NCBI RefSeq assembly: GCF_002258785.1
Contig: NZ_NOYI01000019.1
Location: forward strand, 1-64,000
Origin: Rhodococcus sp. 06-235-1A
GTDB taxonomy: Bacteria > Actinomycetota > Actinomycetes > Mycobacteriales > Mycobacteriaceae
Length of the DNA: 64,000 nt
Direction: 5' to 3'
The notes beneath the pieces were generated by a model. The model searched no databases. It worked only from the letters and a program-made list of their open reading frames with translations, and had not been told where the DNA came from. How positions within the stretch are numbered: position 1 is the first letter of the stretch; each line of letters starts with the position of its first letter. Positions 51,295-60,592 of this stretch are shown here, in pieces. The position numbers and the translations under genes were made by a program.

Positions 51295-53730
51295 TCATTG
51301 CTCGACGGATGCCGGGCCGCCTCTCGAAGGCTTCCGCTCTGATTCCGATCGCTTTGCTGAGCCGCCGGGCTTGCCCCCAAGATGCTCACGGAAGTACAGC
51401 CGAGGCAGCTTCAACAGCTCGGGCAACGACTCCAAGAAGCCAGTTCCATCGTCTACGGGCTTGAGCGGATCTGTCGACAACTTGTGCTGCCGCCGGAGTT
51501 CGCTGAGACGTTTCCTGATCGGATCGTGTTCATCGCTATCTTCCAGGACCGCCTCGATGTCGCGCAAAACTCTGCTTGCTGCGTCGCGAGACATCCCTTC
51601 GGCATGATCGCGCACAAACGACTTGATGACTCGTTCGACACGGTCCAGGTCGCGAACGTTGGATTCCGAAGACGCCGCATCATCGAGCTTGTCCCGGAGG
51701 AAAGCAACGAGCGCCGCGAAGTTCTGTTCGAACGCAAGCAACCCCACAGGCCTAGGGCTGGCCGCAACCGCGGTTTCAAGGTAGTGGACCAACTCCTTGT
51801 TGTACCCGACCTTTTGCAGCTTTTTCCCACCAAACGCGCTGGAAAAAGCTAGTTGAAGAGCTGGGAAGAGGCTGCCTTCGCTGCCAACGAGAGCCGCATT
51901 GACGTCCTCTGCCCGAAGCATGGTCACATCTGAAGCCGGTACGCCTAAAAAGCGACGAGCATAGAATCGGGCGCCTTCAACGGCAATGGTCGTTGGAACC
52001 AAATCCTCGGGTTCAGCCACGCTCACCTCTGGCCCCAAGCTGAGGTCAGCCCCCTTCGCCCAATCGCCCAGATTGACGATGTGTCGATCTTGGAGCACTC
52101 GCTGTCGGTCTGCCTCACCTTGCGCCAGTTTGACAATTGCCTCCCGGCCAGCGTCATCGTCGTCAAGCAACGCGACGCAGGGCGGTTTACGAGTGTCACG
52201 TCCGCGCGCCAGGTAGGCCATATAGGGCACATGGCTAGCTGACGCGCACGGGACGATCGTAACCTCGTTGAGATCTATAAGTGTGCTCGGCGGTAGGCCC
52301 CTACGGCGTAACAGCGCCAAGGCACCAGTAAGAAGGATCTGGTCTGTGGGGCCTTCGACGAGTAGGTTAGTGCCGCCGATGAAGGCGGTTTCCGCTACGT
52401 GAGCGCCAATAGACGTCCGAAGAGGCTCGTAGTGGTTATTTACAATGTCTCTAACGAGCCGCGTGCCTTCTTGGTCCGTTCCCTTATCGAGTACCCGGAT
52501 TCGATGACCTGCGTTCTTGTTGATCAGGAAGGGGGAGTGCGTCACATAGATCACCTGATCCATCCGATTCCCTGCTTCCGGCCGCGCAAACTCGTCCAAA
52601 ACCCTCAAGAGGTCAGCCTGAGCTGCACTTGACAAATACGCATCGGGTTCGTCCATGAGGAGCACCTCAGTCCGAGACAGCGAACGCTCATGAGCTCGTA
52701 ACTGCACGTAGTAGCCAAGAAAATATGTAAGCCCCCTGCTTCGCTCGCTAAAAGAATAGTCCGTGCCAGTCTTGTCGCGAATTGTGAAAGCGACCTCCCG
52801 TTCGCGGGGCGCGAGGCGCAACTCGAAGTCGCGATCCTGACGCCACCAGCGACGAAAATTAAGGTGGCGTGCTATCGAGCGGTTCATCTGCTCGATCAGT
52901 GCGCCAACCTGACCCTCCTTGCCGTCTCGGATGGCGCTCTCCAGTTCTGAAAATTTACTAGGAGAGATTCGCGCGACAAGGAGCAGCAGGTCGCGTCCCA
53001 GCTGCTCGGACTTCGTGATGGACGCTTCGTCGACATCGTCTGTGCTCTCACTCGGTGCTGCCACACCAGCGATTCCTGAAATCAACTGAGACCAAGACGA
53101 TATCCCGCCAGTTCGAAGGTTCTCATCGAACTCAAACCGATCGCGCCTTTTACTAAGAAGACCGGGCTCCCGGCCGAGAAGGGCGTCGAACGAAATGACA
53201 TCCGGGATCTTCGCCCGTGTCTCCAACTGATATGGTTTTGGTAGGACATCTTGCACACCAGCAAGGCCGGTCGCATCGAGCGAAACCGGTGCATGACCCT
53301 TTCGGATCAAGAGGTTTTCGCCGCCTCCCATACGGAGAAGAATGAAGCGGTCGTCGAGAGCTAGTGTCAAGCCCGCTGCTCGCAGAGCATCCACGTCGGC
53401 TTGCGTTGTTAGCATGCACTCTGCACCGAAGTCTGGACTTCGAATTAGTCCCACTTCAACGGAGTACAACTGCGAGTAACGACAGAAGTCTGCTGATGAG
53501 ATGTCAGCCCCAGACAGGGCGCGCATCGTCGCGCCGATGAGGTGGCTTTTGCCCGATTCATTCGCGCCGACGACTGCGGTAACTTCGGGGTCGATATCGA
53601 TTTCCACGAACGGGAACCACCCATGCCCATGAATCACCTCCCAGTCGTACTCCTTACCTCGGACTGCCTTGGCTTCCTGGTCATAGTTGAATGACCGATA
53701 AAACCGAACGAGCACTCGAGTCAGCAGCAT
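51295..53730 (-). CDS. Second OLD-like ATPase-nuclease (SMC-type ATPase plus TOPRIM)
   Basis: The 811-residue protein has a Walker A near 55 (VVGANESGKSHLIG), a helical insert of about 250 residues, and Walker B near 360 (VLLMDEPDAYLSS). A TOPRIM-like domain begins near 457 (NLLVEGPTDQILL) and has the acidic motif DDDDAGRE near 525. This matches the OLD family, so it is probably a DNA nuclease active in defence or repair. The long C-terminal part after 600 is helical. It is longer than the OLD protein at 712-2637 and only distantly related to it. Confidence 0.88.
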   Translation of the reverse strand: MLLTRVLVRFYRSFNYDQEAKAVRGKEYDWEVIHGHGWFPFVEIDIDPEVTAVVGANESGKSHLIGATMRALSGADISSADFCRYSQLYSVEVGLIRSPDFGAECMLTTQADVDALRAAGLTLALDDRFILLRMGGGENLLIRKGHAPVSLDATGLAGVQDVLPKPYQLETRAKIPDVISFDALLGREPGLLSKRRDRFEFDENLRTGGISSWSQLISGIAGVAAPSESTDDVDEASITKSEQLGRDLLLLVARISPSKFSELESAIRDGKEGQVGALIEQMNRSIARHLNFRRWWRQDRDFELRLAPREREVAFTIRDKTGTDYSFSERSRGLTYFLGYYVQLRAHERSLSRTEVLLMDEPDAYLSSAAQADLLRVLDEFARPEAGNRMDQVIYVTHSPFLINKNAGHRIRVLDKGTDQEGTRLVRDIVNNHYEPLRTSIGAHVAETAFIGGTNLLVEGPTDQILLTGALALLRRRGLPPSTLIDLNEVTIVPCASASHVPYMAYLARGRDTRKPPCVALLDDDDAGREAIVKLAQGEADRQRVLQDRHIVNLGDWAKGADLSLGPEVSVAEPEDLVPTTIAVEGARFYARRFLGVPASDVTMLRAEDVNAALVGSEGSLFPALQLAFSSAFGGKKLQKVGYNKELVHYLETAVAASPRPVGLLAFEQNFAALVAFLRDKLDDAASSESNVRDLDRVERVIKSFVRDHAEGMSRDAASRVLRDIEAVLEDSDEHDPIRKRLSELRRQHKLSTDPLKPVDDGTGFLESLPELLKLPRLYFREHLGGKPGGSAKRSESERKPSRGGPASVEQ

Positions 53731-54389
53731 GGATCCTCCTGAGGAACGACGATAACTTGAGGGTAGGGGGTGGGCCCGACAGATGTGCTGGACAACGTCA
53801 TTTGGTGTGCGCAGGTCTGATGCAGTGCTTCAGATCTGCGGTGTTGGCGCCGCTCTTGCAGAGACTTTCCTGGCTTTAGCTGACATTCACCAGGTCGTGG
53901 CGAAACTATTTCGCTGTAGCCAATTCCTGCGCCTGCGTAGCGGCGCGACCCGGAAGTCTCGAACGCAGGTGCAGCCAGTAAGAGTGACCAGCGCATCCGG
54001 TACCCGTAGGCAGTGTGCCTGGCGCACGAATCCGAGCACAGTCAGATGGGGCGTATTCGCGGCGGTGGCGGCCTTGGATGCGCCGTCGTCAGGAGCGTCA
54101 AGGATTGCACCTCGAGATGCTCGCTCAAAGGGTACTCAGACAACCTGGACGGGAATTCACCGTCTGCGACGACCGCGTCTTGACGGTCCAGCAAGTGACC
54201 GACATCCCGATGACCCCCCGGGCTCCAATGGAACATTTGAAGTCACCAGGTCGGTTCGAGTCGACGTGCTGTGTCGAAAGATGCGTCATTGCGGGCATTG
54301 CCATCGCTGTCCTCTCCTGAACAAGTTGCCGGTCGAGTCGGTGATGTCGGGAGAAGATCTTCTCGGTGTTGGCCCCAGTGGCCGTTAGA
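53731..54389. other. Intergenic region between the second OLD gene and the chromosome-like part
   Basis: No frame has convincing composition. The candidates at 53783 and 54015 are rich in R, S and C and look like shadows. No repeats or hairpins stand out. The element boundary may lie here or at the att scars. Confidence 0.35.
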
Positions 54390-54668
54390 TCACATGGATG
54401 ATGCCGCAAACGTCAGAAACACGATGAACAAGCCGACACCACCGAGCGCCGCACCGATCACAGCGTCCCGACCGTTGGACGCGTCGCCCTCGACCGCGCG
54501 GCCGAGACCTATCCAGCCACTGATCACCGCGACGATTCCGGTCGGGATGGTCACGAAGTCTCCGACGAACGGCACGAATGCGCATATGACCGCCACGATG
54601 CCCGCCACCAACGCCAGGCTTCCGGCACCGTCGCGGAACATCGACTGAGAAGCGGACTTACGTTTCAC
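54390..54668 (-). CDS. Small DUF4190-like membrane protein
   Basis: The GTG at 54668 is preceded by TTGGAGAC and gives 92 residues. After a short basic start, three hydrophobic segments appear (SLALVAGIVAVICAFVPF; IVAVISGWIGLG; AVIGAALGGVGLFIVFLTF). This resembles DUF4190 proteins, short membrane proteins of actinobacteria with unknown role. The frame open further upstream is unlike a protein. Confidence 0.6.
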   Translation of the reverse strand: MKRKSASQSMFRDGAGSLALVAGIVAVICAFVPFVGDFVTIPTGIVAVISGWIGLGRAVEGDASNGRDAVIGAALGGVGLFIVFLTFAASSM

Positions 54669-54780
54669 CGAGTCTCCAATCGAGTGCAGCGCGACCGCGC
54701 CATTCGGACCTGTCAGTGCAGGTACAAGATGACGCCGCCTCCATAGTAGATACCCAACGGATCGTGGCGTCGGCAACTTG

Positions 54781-55287
54781 TCACCTGCTGCTTCGGGCCC
54801 TTCGTGCGAATACCGGGTCGGCTTGGGAACGGCGGGAGGTGATCCAAGACGGGTCGAGCACGTTTTCGACAGTGGTGCAGAGGGACTCGTCGAACACGAC
54901 TACTCGATCGGCTATCCGCCACTCGTTGTCCCGTCTTTCGAAGCGGTCCACATATCGGCATTTCACGGTCGTCAAGACGTGCGTCGACGATCCGATCTCG
55001 GGTTCTTGCCGCAAGTAGCACAGGCAGTAGGACTCGACCTCGGCCACCTGTTCGGAAGGCTCGAGATCGATGATGACGTTGGTTATGAAGTGCATCGAGC
55101 TGTCGATGGTTCGATGACGAAGCTCGATGTCCTCGATCAGACCGTCGATCGTGCCGACATAGCCCCCGTGGTGGTCGACGGCGTCAGGGAAATAGCACCT
55201 TCTCAGGCTCTCGAAGTCCTTGCGGTCGACAGCCCGGGCGTATCGATACAGCACCTCGGTGATCGCCACTCGGTCTTCACTCGACAT
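54781..55287 (-). CDS. SnoaL-like (NTF2-fold) protein
   Basis: The ATG at 55287 overlaps the stop of the SDR gene (TGATG) and gives 168 residues. The pattern is that of SnoaL-like polyketide cyclase/isomerase proteins: an N-terminal helix (AITEVLYRYARAVDRKDFESLRRCY), HHGG, then H-F-I-T-N and a strand-rich C terminus ending R-I-A-D-R-V-V. Such proteins bind small hydrophobic substrates and catalyse dehydration, isomerisation or cyclisation. Its place after the SDR suggests a shared pathway. Confidence 0.75.
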   Translation of the reverse strand: MSSEDRVAITEVLYRYARAVDRKDFESLRRCYFPDAVDHHGGYVGTIDGLIEDIELRHRTIDSSMHFITNVIIDLEPSEQVAEVESYCLCYLRQEPEIGSSTHVLTTVKCRYVDRFERRDNEWRIADRVVVFDESLCTTVENVLDPSWITSRRSQADPVFARRARSSR

Positions 55288-56069
55288 CAGCAACCGGCTT
55301 TCAACTCGTTGGTGATGCGGTGGTAGATCCCGCCGGAGGTCAGGCCACCGTCGATGACGATTTCTGTGCCGGTGATGTACCGCGATGAATCCGACAGCAA
55401 GAACGCGACCGATTCTGCGATTTCTTCGGCGTCGGCGACGCGCCCCGCGGGTACCGATTGCAGGCTTGTCTCCACGAAAGTCGTTGAGCCGGAATGTAGT
55501 AACGGTGTGTCGACCAGGCCGGGATGGATCGAATTGACTCGAACTCCGTACTCGGCGAATTCGAGTGCTCCTACCTTCGACAGGCCACGCACGCCCCACT
55601 TGCTGGCGCCGTAACCTGCCGCGAAGTAGCCGAGCATTCCGGCGATGGACGACACGTTGACGATCGAACCCCCATCACCCCGTTTGAGGAGTGGCGCACA
55701 AGCTTTCATTCCATAGAACACCGAGCTCAGATTGATGTTCATGACGCGGTGCCAGTCTTCGACGGTCGTGTCCTCGATGCCCGCTCGGTGACTGACACCG
55801 GCGTTGTTCACCAGTCCGTCGAGGTCACCATCCGATGACTCGATGTCTTTCGCCAGTGCCGTCCACGAGTCCGGTGCGGTGACATCGAGCTGGTAGAACT
55901 TTGCTCGACCGCCGGCATCGAGAATGTTCTTCACCACAGCTTCGCCTGTGGCCTTCGAAATATCGGTGACCCACACCTTGGCTCCCCGGGCCGCCAGCAT
56001 TTCCGATTCGACTCGGCCCATGCCGCTTCCTGCGCCGGTCACCATGATCGTCTTGTTCTCGAAGTTCAT
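55287..56069 (-). CDS. Short-chain dehydrogenase/reductase of the catabolic cluster
   Basis: The ATG at 56069 gives 260 residues; the frame upstream overlaps the transporter gene. TGAGSGMG lies near residue 10, NNAG near 90, a catalytic S near 140 (IVNVSSIAG) and Y-x-x-x-K (YGASK) near 153. It is 11 bases from the end of the MHS transporter gene and overlaps the SnoaL-like gene, so these are one operon. It probably oxidises an alcohol of the cluster's substrate to a ketone, or the reverse. Confidence 0.85.
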   Translation of the reverse strand: MNFENKTIMVTGAGSGMGRVESEMLAARGAKVWVTDISKATGEAVVKNILDAGGRAKFYQLDVTAPDSWTALAKDIESSDGDLDGLVNNAGVSHRAGIEDTTVEDWHRVMNINLSSVFYGMKACAPLLKRGDGGSIVNVSSIAGMLGYFAAGYGASKWGVRGLSKVGALEFAEYGVRVNSIHPGLVDTPLLHSGSTTFVETSLQSVPAGRVADAEEIAESVAFLLSDSSRYITGTEIVIDGGLTSGGIYHRITNELKAGC

Positions 56070-56080
56070 GCGAAGGCCCT

Positions 56081-57412
56081 TCACTCTGTCTTCAGTTCGG
56101 TCCCCTTCGTCTCGGTCACGAAGAAGACCGTGGCGAAGGTGATGACGGCGCAGAAGACGAAGTAGCCGGCGGGTGCGAGCGGATTTCCGGTGAGTGAGAT
56201 CAGGTACGTGGCGATGAAAGGTGCTGTGCCACCGAGCAACATGTTGGTGGTGTTGTTGCCCAGGGCCAGGCCTGTGTACCGCACCGAGGTCTTGAGCATT
56301 TCCACGTAGGTCACGTACGAGGCACCGTTGACGACGGACACCGCGATGAACAACACCGACTGCCCGACGACGGCCTGCCACAGCGTGCCGCCGGCCATCA
56401 TCATGAACATCGGGACACCGAGAACGATGGCCGCGAAGCTACCCGCGAACAGGACGGGCTTCCGCCCGTATCTGTCGGCCATGTAGCCCGAAACAGGCAG
56501 GGTGATCACTCCCAGAACCAACGCGAGCGAGGTCGAGAGAAATGCTGCTTGCGAGGTCTGGCCACCTTCGGTCCTGAGGTACGTAGCGGCGTAGACCGAT
56601 GCGATGTAGTAGCCGCCGGTGATGAGCGCACCGAGCAGGATGATCTTCACGACGCTGCCGCCCGAGGTGCTCAGTAGCTCCGAGATGGGGAGCTTCTTGG
56701 TCTCTCCCTTGTCCTCGAGCTCCTTGAACTCCGGGGTGTCGTCGAGACGGTTCCTGATCCAGATGCCGACGCCGCCGATCACGAGGCTGAGCAGGAACGG
56801 GATTCGCCATGCCCAGGAGAGGATCTGTTCGTCGGTGAACACGGAGTTCAGTGCCAGTGCGCACAGCGAGGCGAGCAACGATCCGATGTAGGTTCCGGTG
56901 TTGACCATCGACGTCTGGGTCGCACGCCACCGCGTCGGCGCGGACTCGGAGACGAACGCGTTGGCCCCTCCTAGCTCACCACCCGCAGCAAATCCCTGCA
57001 GGCATCTGCACAGGACTAGAACCGAGGTGGCCCACACTCCCAGAGTGACGTAGGTCGGGAGCAATCCGATTCCGGCGGTTGCGATCACCATCAGCAGGAT
57101 GGTCCAGGACAGCGCATTCTTGCGGCCGTACTTGTCGCCTATGTGTCCGAAGAAGATTCCGCCCGGAACGCGCAGGAAGAAGGCAACGGCGAACGCCGCG
57201 AACGTACCGAGAAGGGCGGCCGTCGGATCGTCGGACACGAAGAACAGCGCGGCGATGGTGGTGGCCATGTAGCCGTAGATGCCGAAGTCGTAGTACTCGA
57301 CGACGGTTCCGACGACAGCGGCCCGGATCACTGTCAGGGGAGATTGTTTCGGGTTCGTGCTGGGGGCTCGTGCGTCCGACTCGGGCTGCACGGCGCGATC
57401 GTTCGTAGTCAT
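56081..57412 (-). CDS. MHS-family (MFS) transporter
   Basis: The 443-residue protein has about 12 transmembrane helices. The start VGTVVEYYDFGIYGYMAT and the loop GHIGDKYGRKNAL are diagnostic of metabolite:H+ symporters, which carry organic acids, osmolytes or aromatic compounds. A second YMADRYGRKP loop lies near residue 310. It probably imports the substrate of the cluster. It lies between the SDR and the FAD-dependent oxidoreductase genes. Confidence 0.85.
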   Translation of the reverse strand: MTTNDRAVQPESDARAPSTNPKQSPLTVIRAAVVGTVVEYYDFGIYGYMATTIAALFFVSDDPTAALLGTFAAFAVAFFLRVPGGIFFGHIGDKYGRKNALSWTILLMVIATAGIGLLPTYVTLGVWATSVLVLCRCLQGFAAGGELGGANAFVSESAPTRWRATQTSMVNTGTYIGSLLASLCALALNSVFTDEQILSWAWRIPFLLSLVIGGVGIWIRNRLDDTPEFKELEDKGETKKLPISELLSTSGGSVVKIILLGALITGGYYIASVYAATYLRTEGGQTSQAAFLSTSLALVLGVITLPVSGYMADRYGRKPVLFAGSFAAIVLGVPMFMMMAGGTLWQAVVGQSVLFIAVSVVNGASYVTYVEMLKTSVRYTGLALGNNTTNMLLGGTAPFIATYLISLTGNPLAPAGYFVFCAVITFATVFFVTETKGTELKTE

Positions 57413-57436
57413 CGGTGTCCTCGAGGTCGGGGGTGG

Positions 57437-58876
57437 TCAGGCCGTCAGTGGCTGTGCATCGACGGTGTGAAGGGCGGCATTTCGACCGGCAATCCGGCCC
57501 ATGGTGAGTGCATTGGCGACAGCGTTACCGCCACCGACGTACCTCTGCCCGAGAACTCCCGCTCCTGCCTCGCCTGCAGCGAACAGGCCGGGTACGCGGG
57601 TGCCGCGTGTTGTCAGCACCGCGGAATCGGAGTCGATCTCCAAACCTGCATGTGTGCACACCAATTCGGCGGGGAGGATTCGTGCGGCATAGAAGGGGGC
57701 GGTCTCGATGGGTTCGGGATTCGACGTACTGCCCTTGTTGGCGAGTGTCCGATGGCGCAGAAAGTCGGGGTCCTCGCCGTGGGGCAGATGCGCGTTCCAT
57801 CGCTCGACCGTGGAATCGAGGGCCGCGGCGGGCACCGCCATGACTTCGGCCAGCTCCGCGAGGGAGGATGCGCGAAGTGTCCGGCCGGCGTCTGCCTCGT
57901 CCTCGATACGATCGGGTGCCCAATCGACATATCCCGCAGGTAGATTCTGTCGAGCGTTGTCGTCGAAGATCATCCAGGCCGAGCCACCCTGACCGTCGAT
58001 GATTCCGGTCGAGACCGCGTACGAGGCGTCTTCGTCCATGAATCGACGCCCCGCGGCGTTCACGTGAATACGTGATTTCGGGGGAAATCCCGACTGCCAG
58101 TGGTGGTAGCGCTGAAAGTAGACGGTGGGCAGCATGAGTCCCCACCCGTGACCTGCTATGGACGCGTCCACCGACGGCGCGTAGCGAAGGTGGTCACCGC
58201 GGCTGCCCTCGGCAGCAACGACGAAGAGAGCGGAGCCGGCCCGGTTGGCAGCTGGAAAATGAATATCGACCAACTCGGGATCCCGGGCGAAACCACCCGA
58301 CGCCACGACGACTGCCGCAGAACGGAGTTCGACATCATCGGCAACGACTCCCACGACCCGATCGTTCTCGGTGAGTAGCGCTTGCACACGAGTGTCGAGA
58401 ACGACCTCGATTCCGTGCCTGCGGCGTGCGGCGTCCAACACCTGGACGAGGCCGTACCCCTGATCCTTCGGAACGTGACCTCTCCAGACGTCCTCGACGC
58501 CCGCCTGGCTCAGGCCCGGCTGGTGTGCATTTCCGGAAGTCCCTGCGGGGATGTCCAATCCGAGTTCGATCAGCCACTCCAGAGTCGGTCCTGCCTGCTC
58601 GCAGAAGGTTCTGATCAGGCCGGGTTTGAGCATCCATTGATTGAGATCCATGTAGTGCTGGAAGTACTTCTCTGCGCTGTCGTCGATTCCGAGGGCGCGT
58701 TGCACGCTTGTCGCTGCAGCGGTGAACAATCCGGCCGACAGTGCCGTCGATCCGCCCAGTTCTTTGCGCGCCTCGAAAAGAATGACGGACGCACCGTTCT
58801 CGGCTGCAGTGACTGCCGCGGCAAGCCCCGCGCCGCCACCGCCGATGACGATGACGTCGTAGTCGGTGTCAGACAT
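57437..58876 (-). CDS. FAD-dependent oxidoreductase (fumarate reductase/KstD superfamily)
   Basis: The 479-residue protein has the FAD-binding N terminus DVIVIGGGGAGLAAAV at about 7-22 and the E-A-R-x-x-x-G-G-S turn near 40. A C-terminal PGLFAAGEAGAGVLGQRYVGGG element near 425-450 is typical of succinate/fumarate flavoproteins and 3-ketosteroid dehydrogenases. It is shorter than typical KstD enzymes. It may desaturate an alicyclic or steroid-like ketone. Its ATG overlaps the upstream SDR by 8 bases. Confidence 0.8.
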   Translation of the reverse strand: MSDTDYDVIVIGGGGAGLAAAVTAAENGASVILFEARKELGGSTALSAGLFTAAATSVQRALGIDDSAEKYFQHYMDLNQWMLKPGLIRTFCEQAGPTLEWLIELGLDIPAGTSGNAHQPGLSQAGVEDVWRGHVPKDQGYGLVQVLDAARRRHGIEVVLDTRVQALLTENDRVVGVVADDVELRSAAVVVASGGFARDPELVDIHFPAANRAGSALFVVAAEGSRGDHLRYAPSVDASIAGHGWGLMLPTVYFQRYHHWQSGFPPKSRIHVNAAGRRFMDEDASYAVSTGIIDGQGGSAWMIFDDNARQNLPAGYVDWAPDRIEDEADAGRTLRASSLAELAEVMAVPAAALDSTVERWNAHLPHGEDPDFLRHRTLANKGSTSNPEPIETAPFYAARILPAELVCTHAGLEIDSDSAVLTTRGTRVPGLFAAGEAGAGVLGQRYVGGGNAVANALTMGRIAGRNAALHTVDAQPLTA

Positions 58877-59693
58877 GTCGTGACCCGCCGTCCACCGCGA
58901 TGCTGTGCCCGGTCACGTAGCGAGCACTGTCCGACAGTAGGAACAGGAGCGGCCCGAAGACTTCTTCCGGTGCGCCGAGTCGATGCAGGGGAACGGAATC
59001 GAGTGCCTTGGCCAGCGCTTCGGGATCTTCCTGCACCCACCGAGTCATCTCGGTGTCGATGTAGCCGGGTGCAATGGAGTTGACGCGAATGCCCACATCT
59101 CCGAATTCGACGGCAAGGGATTCCGTCAGGTGGGCGACGGCCGCTTTGGACGTGCAGTAGGCACCGCGGCCCTTACGGACGCGAAGCGCGGATACCGAGG
59201 ACATATTGACGATCGCGCCGCCCTCGCGCATATGGCGACCTGCTGCTTGCGAACCGAACAGAACGCCTTCGACGTTCACGCTGAGCGTGGCACCTATCTG
59301 CTCGGGGGTGATGTCCGCGGCGTACGCGAACGGGAAGATCCCCGCGTTGTTGACCCAGAAGTCGATCCGCCCGAATTCGGCCAGAGCGGTTCGGGCGAGA
59401 GCCTCGTGATCATCGGCGACGGTGACGTCGGCTCGTGCGCCGATGATCGTTCCGGGTTGCTCGACCAGCGAGTCGGTGGCCAGCTCCGTGTTGAGTTGCT
59501 CCGCTGTTTCCCTCATTCGAGCGTCGTTGATGTCGGCACCGACGACGTGTACGCCGCGCGCCGCAAGTCCCTTGGCGAACACCGATCCCATTCCCTGAGC
59601 GGCCCCGGTGACAACAGCAACCTTGCCTGTTAGTTCGGGGTAGACCGCAGTCATCGTGCGATCGACGACGCGTCCTGGATTGGGATTGTTCAT
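58869..59693 (-). CDS. Short-chain dehydrogenase/reductase, first gene of the catabolic operon
   Basis: The 274-residue SDR has TGAAQGMG near residue 31, N-N-A-G near 114, an N-M-S-S segment near 165 and the catalytic Y-C-T-S-K near 180. An A-D-I-N after the first strand suggests NAD preference. It is the first gene of the minus-strand operon, directly under the divergent IclR regulator. It may start catabolism of the cluster's substrate by oxidising a hydroxyl group. Confidence 0.85.
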   Translation of the reverse strand: MNNPNPGRVVDRTMTAVYPELTGKVAVVTGAAQGMGSVFAKGLAARGVHVVGADINDARMRETAEQLNTELATDSLVEQPGTIIGARADVTVADDHEALARTALAEFGRIDFWVNNAGIFPFAYAADITPEQIGATLSVNVEGVLFGSQAAGRHMREGGAIVNMSSVSALRVRKGRGAYCTSKAAVAHLTESLAVEFGDVGIRVNSIAPGYIDTEMTRWVQEDPEALAKALDSVPLHRLGAPEEVFGPLLFLLSDSARYVTGHSIAVDGGSRHV

Positions 59694-59770
59694 GGCGTTC
59701 TCCTCGTGCGAAAGATCGTGATCGAGCCTGCGAAGCGGTCCGAGGGGACAGCTTGCGGCGATTCAGGCTG

Positions 59771-59799
59771 TGTGCGATAATCGCACGCAGTGTGCGATT
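59771..59799. promoter_or_regulatory. Candidate IclR operator in the divergent promoter region
   Basis: GTGCGA (59772-59777), a TAA spacer and TCGCAC (59781-59786) form an inverted repeat, and a further half-site TGTGCGAT follows at 59791. It lies between the divergent SDR operon and the IclR gene, as operators of IclR-type regulators do. No experimental site is known to me for this regulator. Confidence 0.5.
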
Positions 59800-59850
59800 C
59801 ACGTCGAACTGTAGGTGGTCCACCTCACACTCGTCAATAGGGGGCGCTTC

Positions 59851-60573
59851 ATGACCGACACCGATCCACGCCGCATGGACGGCAGTCACTCCGTGGCCAT
59901 CGATTCTGGGATGTCCAAAACGCTGCACCACGGCCTCGCCGTGCTCGAGCTATTGGCCGAACATCCCAATGGCTTGTCGATCACCGAGATCGCCGACGGA
60001 ATCGGTGTGCACCGCACCGTCGCGCACCGGCTGGTTCGCACGCTCGAGGCTCATCATCTGTGCCGGCGAGACGACTTCAAGCGCATTTCGCTCGGGGCCG
60101 GGCTGGTGGCGCTCGCCGAACCCGTCGAGCAAGATCTGCGAACCGTGGCGCGCCCCGTTCTCGAAGAACTGGCGGATCAGCTGGGAGCGACCGTCCATCT
60201 CGTCGTTCGCGAAAATTCAACGGAGGTCCGGGCTTTGATGGTTGTCGAGCCACGAGGCGCGAAGGTGCACGTTGCGTTCCGTGGGGGGCAGGTCGATCCG
60301 ATCGACCGAGGATCTGCCGGCCTGGCAATGCTTGCGTCCTTGCCCCCGGCGGATGGCGAACGTGCAGAAGTGACGAGGGCGCGAAGCGTCGGATATGCGG
60401 TCACCCACGGTGAAGTGATTCCATCGGTCGGCGGAGTGTCCGCCGTGGTGCCGGGTCGCCGCGGAGACGCCATGGCGAGTTTGGGTGCGTCGGTGTTCGA
60501 GATCGACGACGAAGAGGAACTCGGTGCGGCCGTCGTCGCTGCGGCGGCACGGTTGGGGCGTTTGCTTCGTTAG
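59851..60573 (+). CDS. IclR-family transcriptional regulator
   Basis: The ATG at 59851 follows GGGGGCG and gives 240 residues. A winged helix-turn-helix at about 25-85 (LSITEIADGIGVHRTVAHRLVRTLE) is followed by a ligand-binding domain with the IclR-type LADQLGATVHLVV strand and SVGGVSAVVPG. It probably controls the divergent catabolic operon in response to its substrate. The inverted repeat at 59771-59799 is its likely operator. Confidence 0.85.
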   Translation: MTDTDPRRMDGSHSVAIDSGMSKTLHHGLAVLELLAEHPNGLSITEIADGIGVHRTVAHRLVRTLEAHHLCRRDDFKRISLGAGLVALAEPVEQDLRTVARPVLEELADQLGATVHLVVRENSTEVRALMVVEPRGAKVHVAFRGGQVDPIDRGSAGLAMLASLPPADGERAEVTRARSVGYAVTHGEVIPSVGGVSAVVPGRRGDAMASLGASVFEIDDEEELGAAVVAAAARLGRLLR

Positions 60574-60592
60574 CCGGTGGTCGAGGGTCGTG

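Noticed and set aside
53783..54388. ORF of 201 codons
   Set aside because: Rich in S, R and C with no natural helices or strands; it lies in a gap and has no ribosome-binding site.
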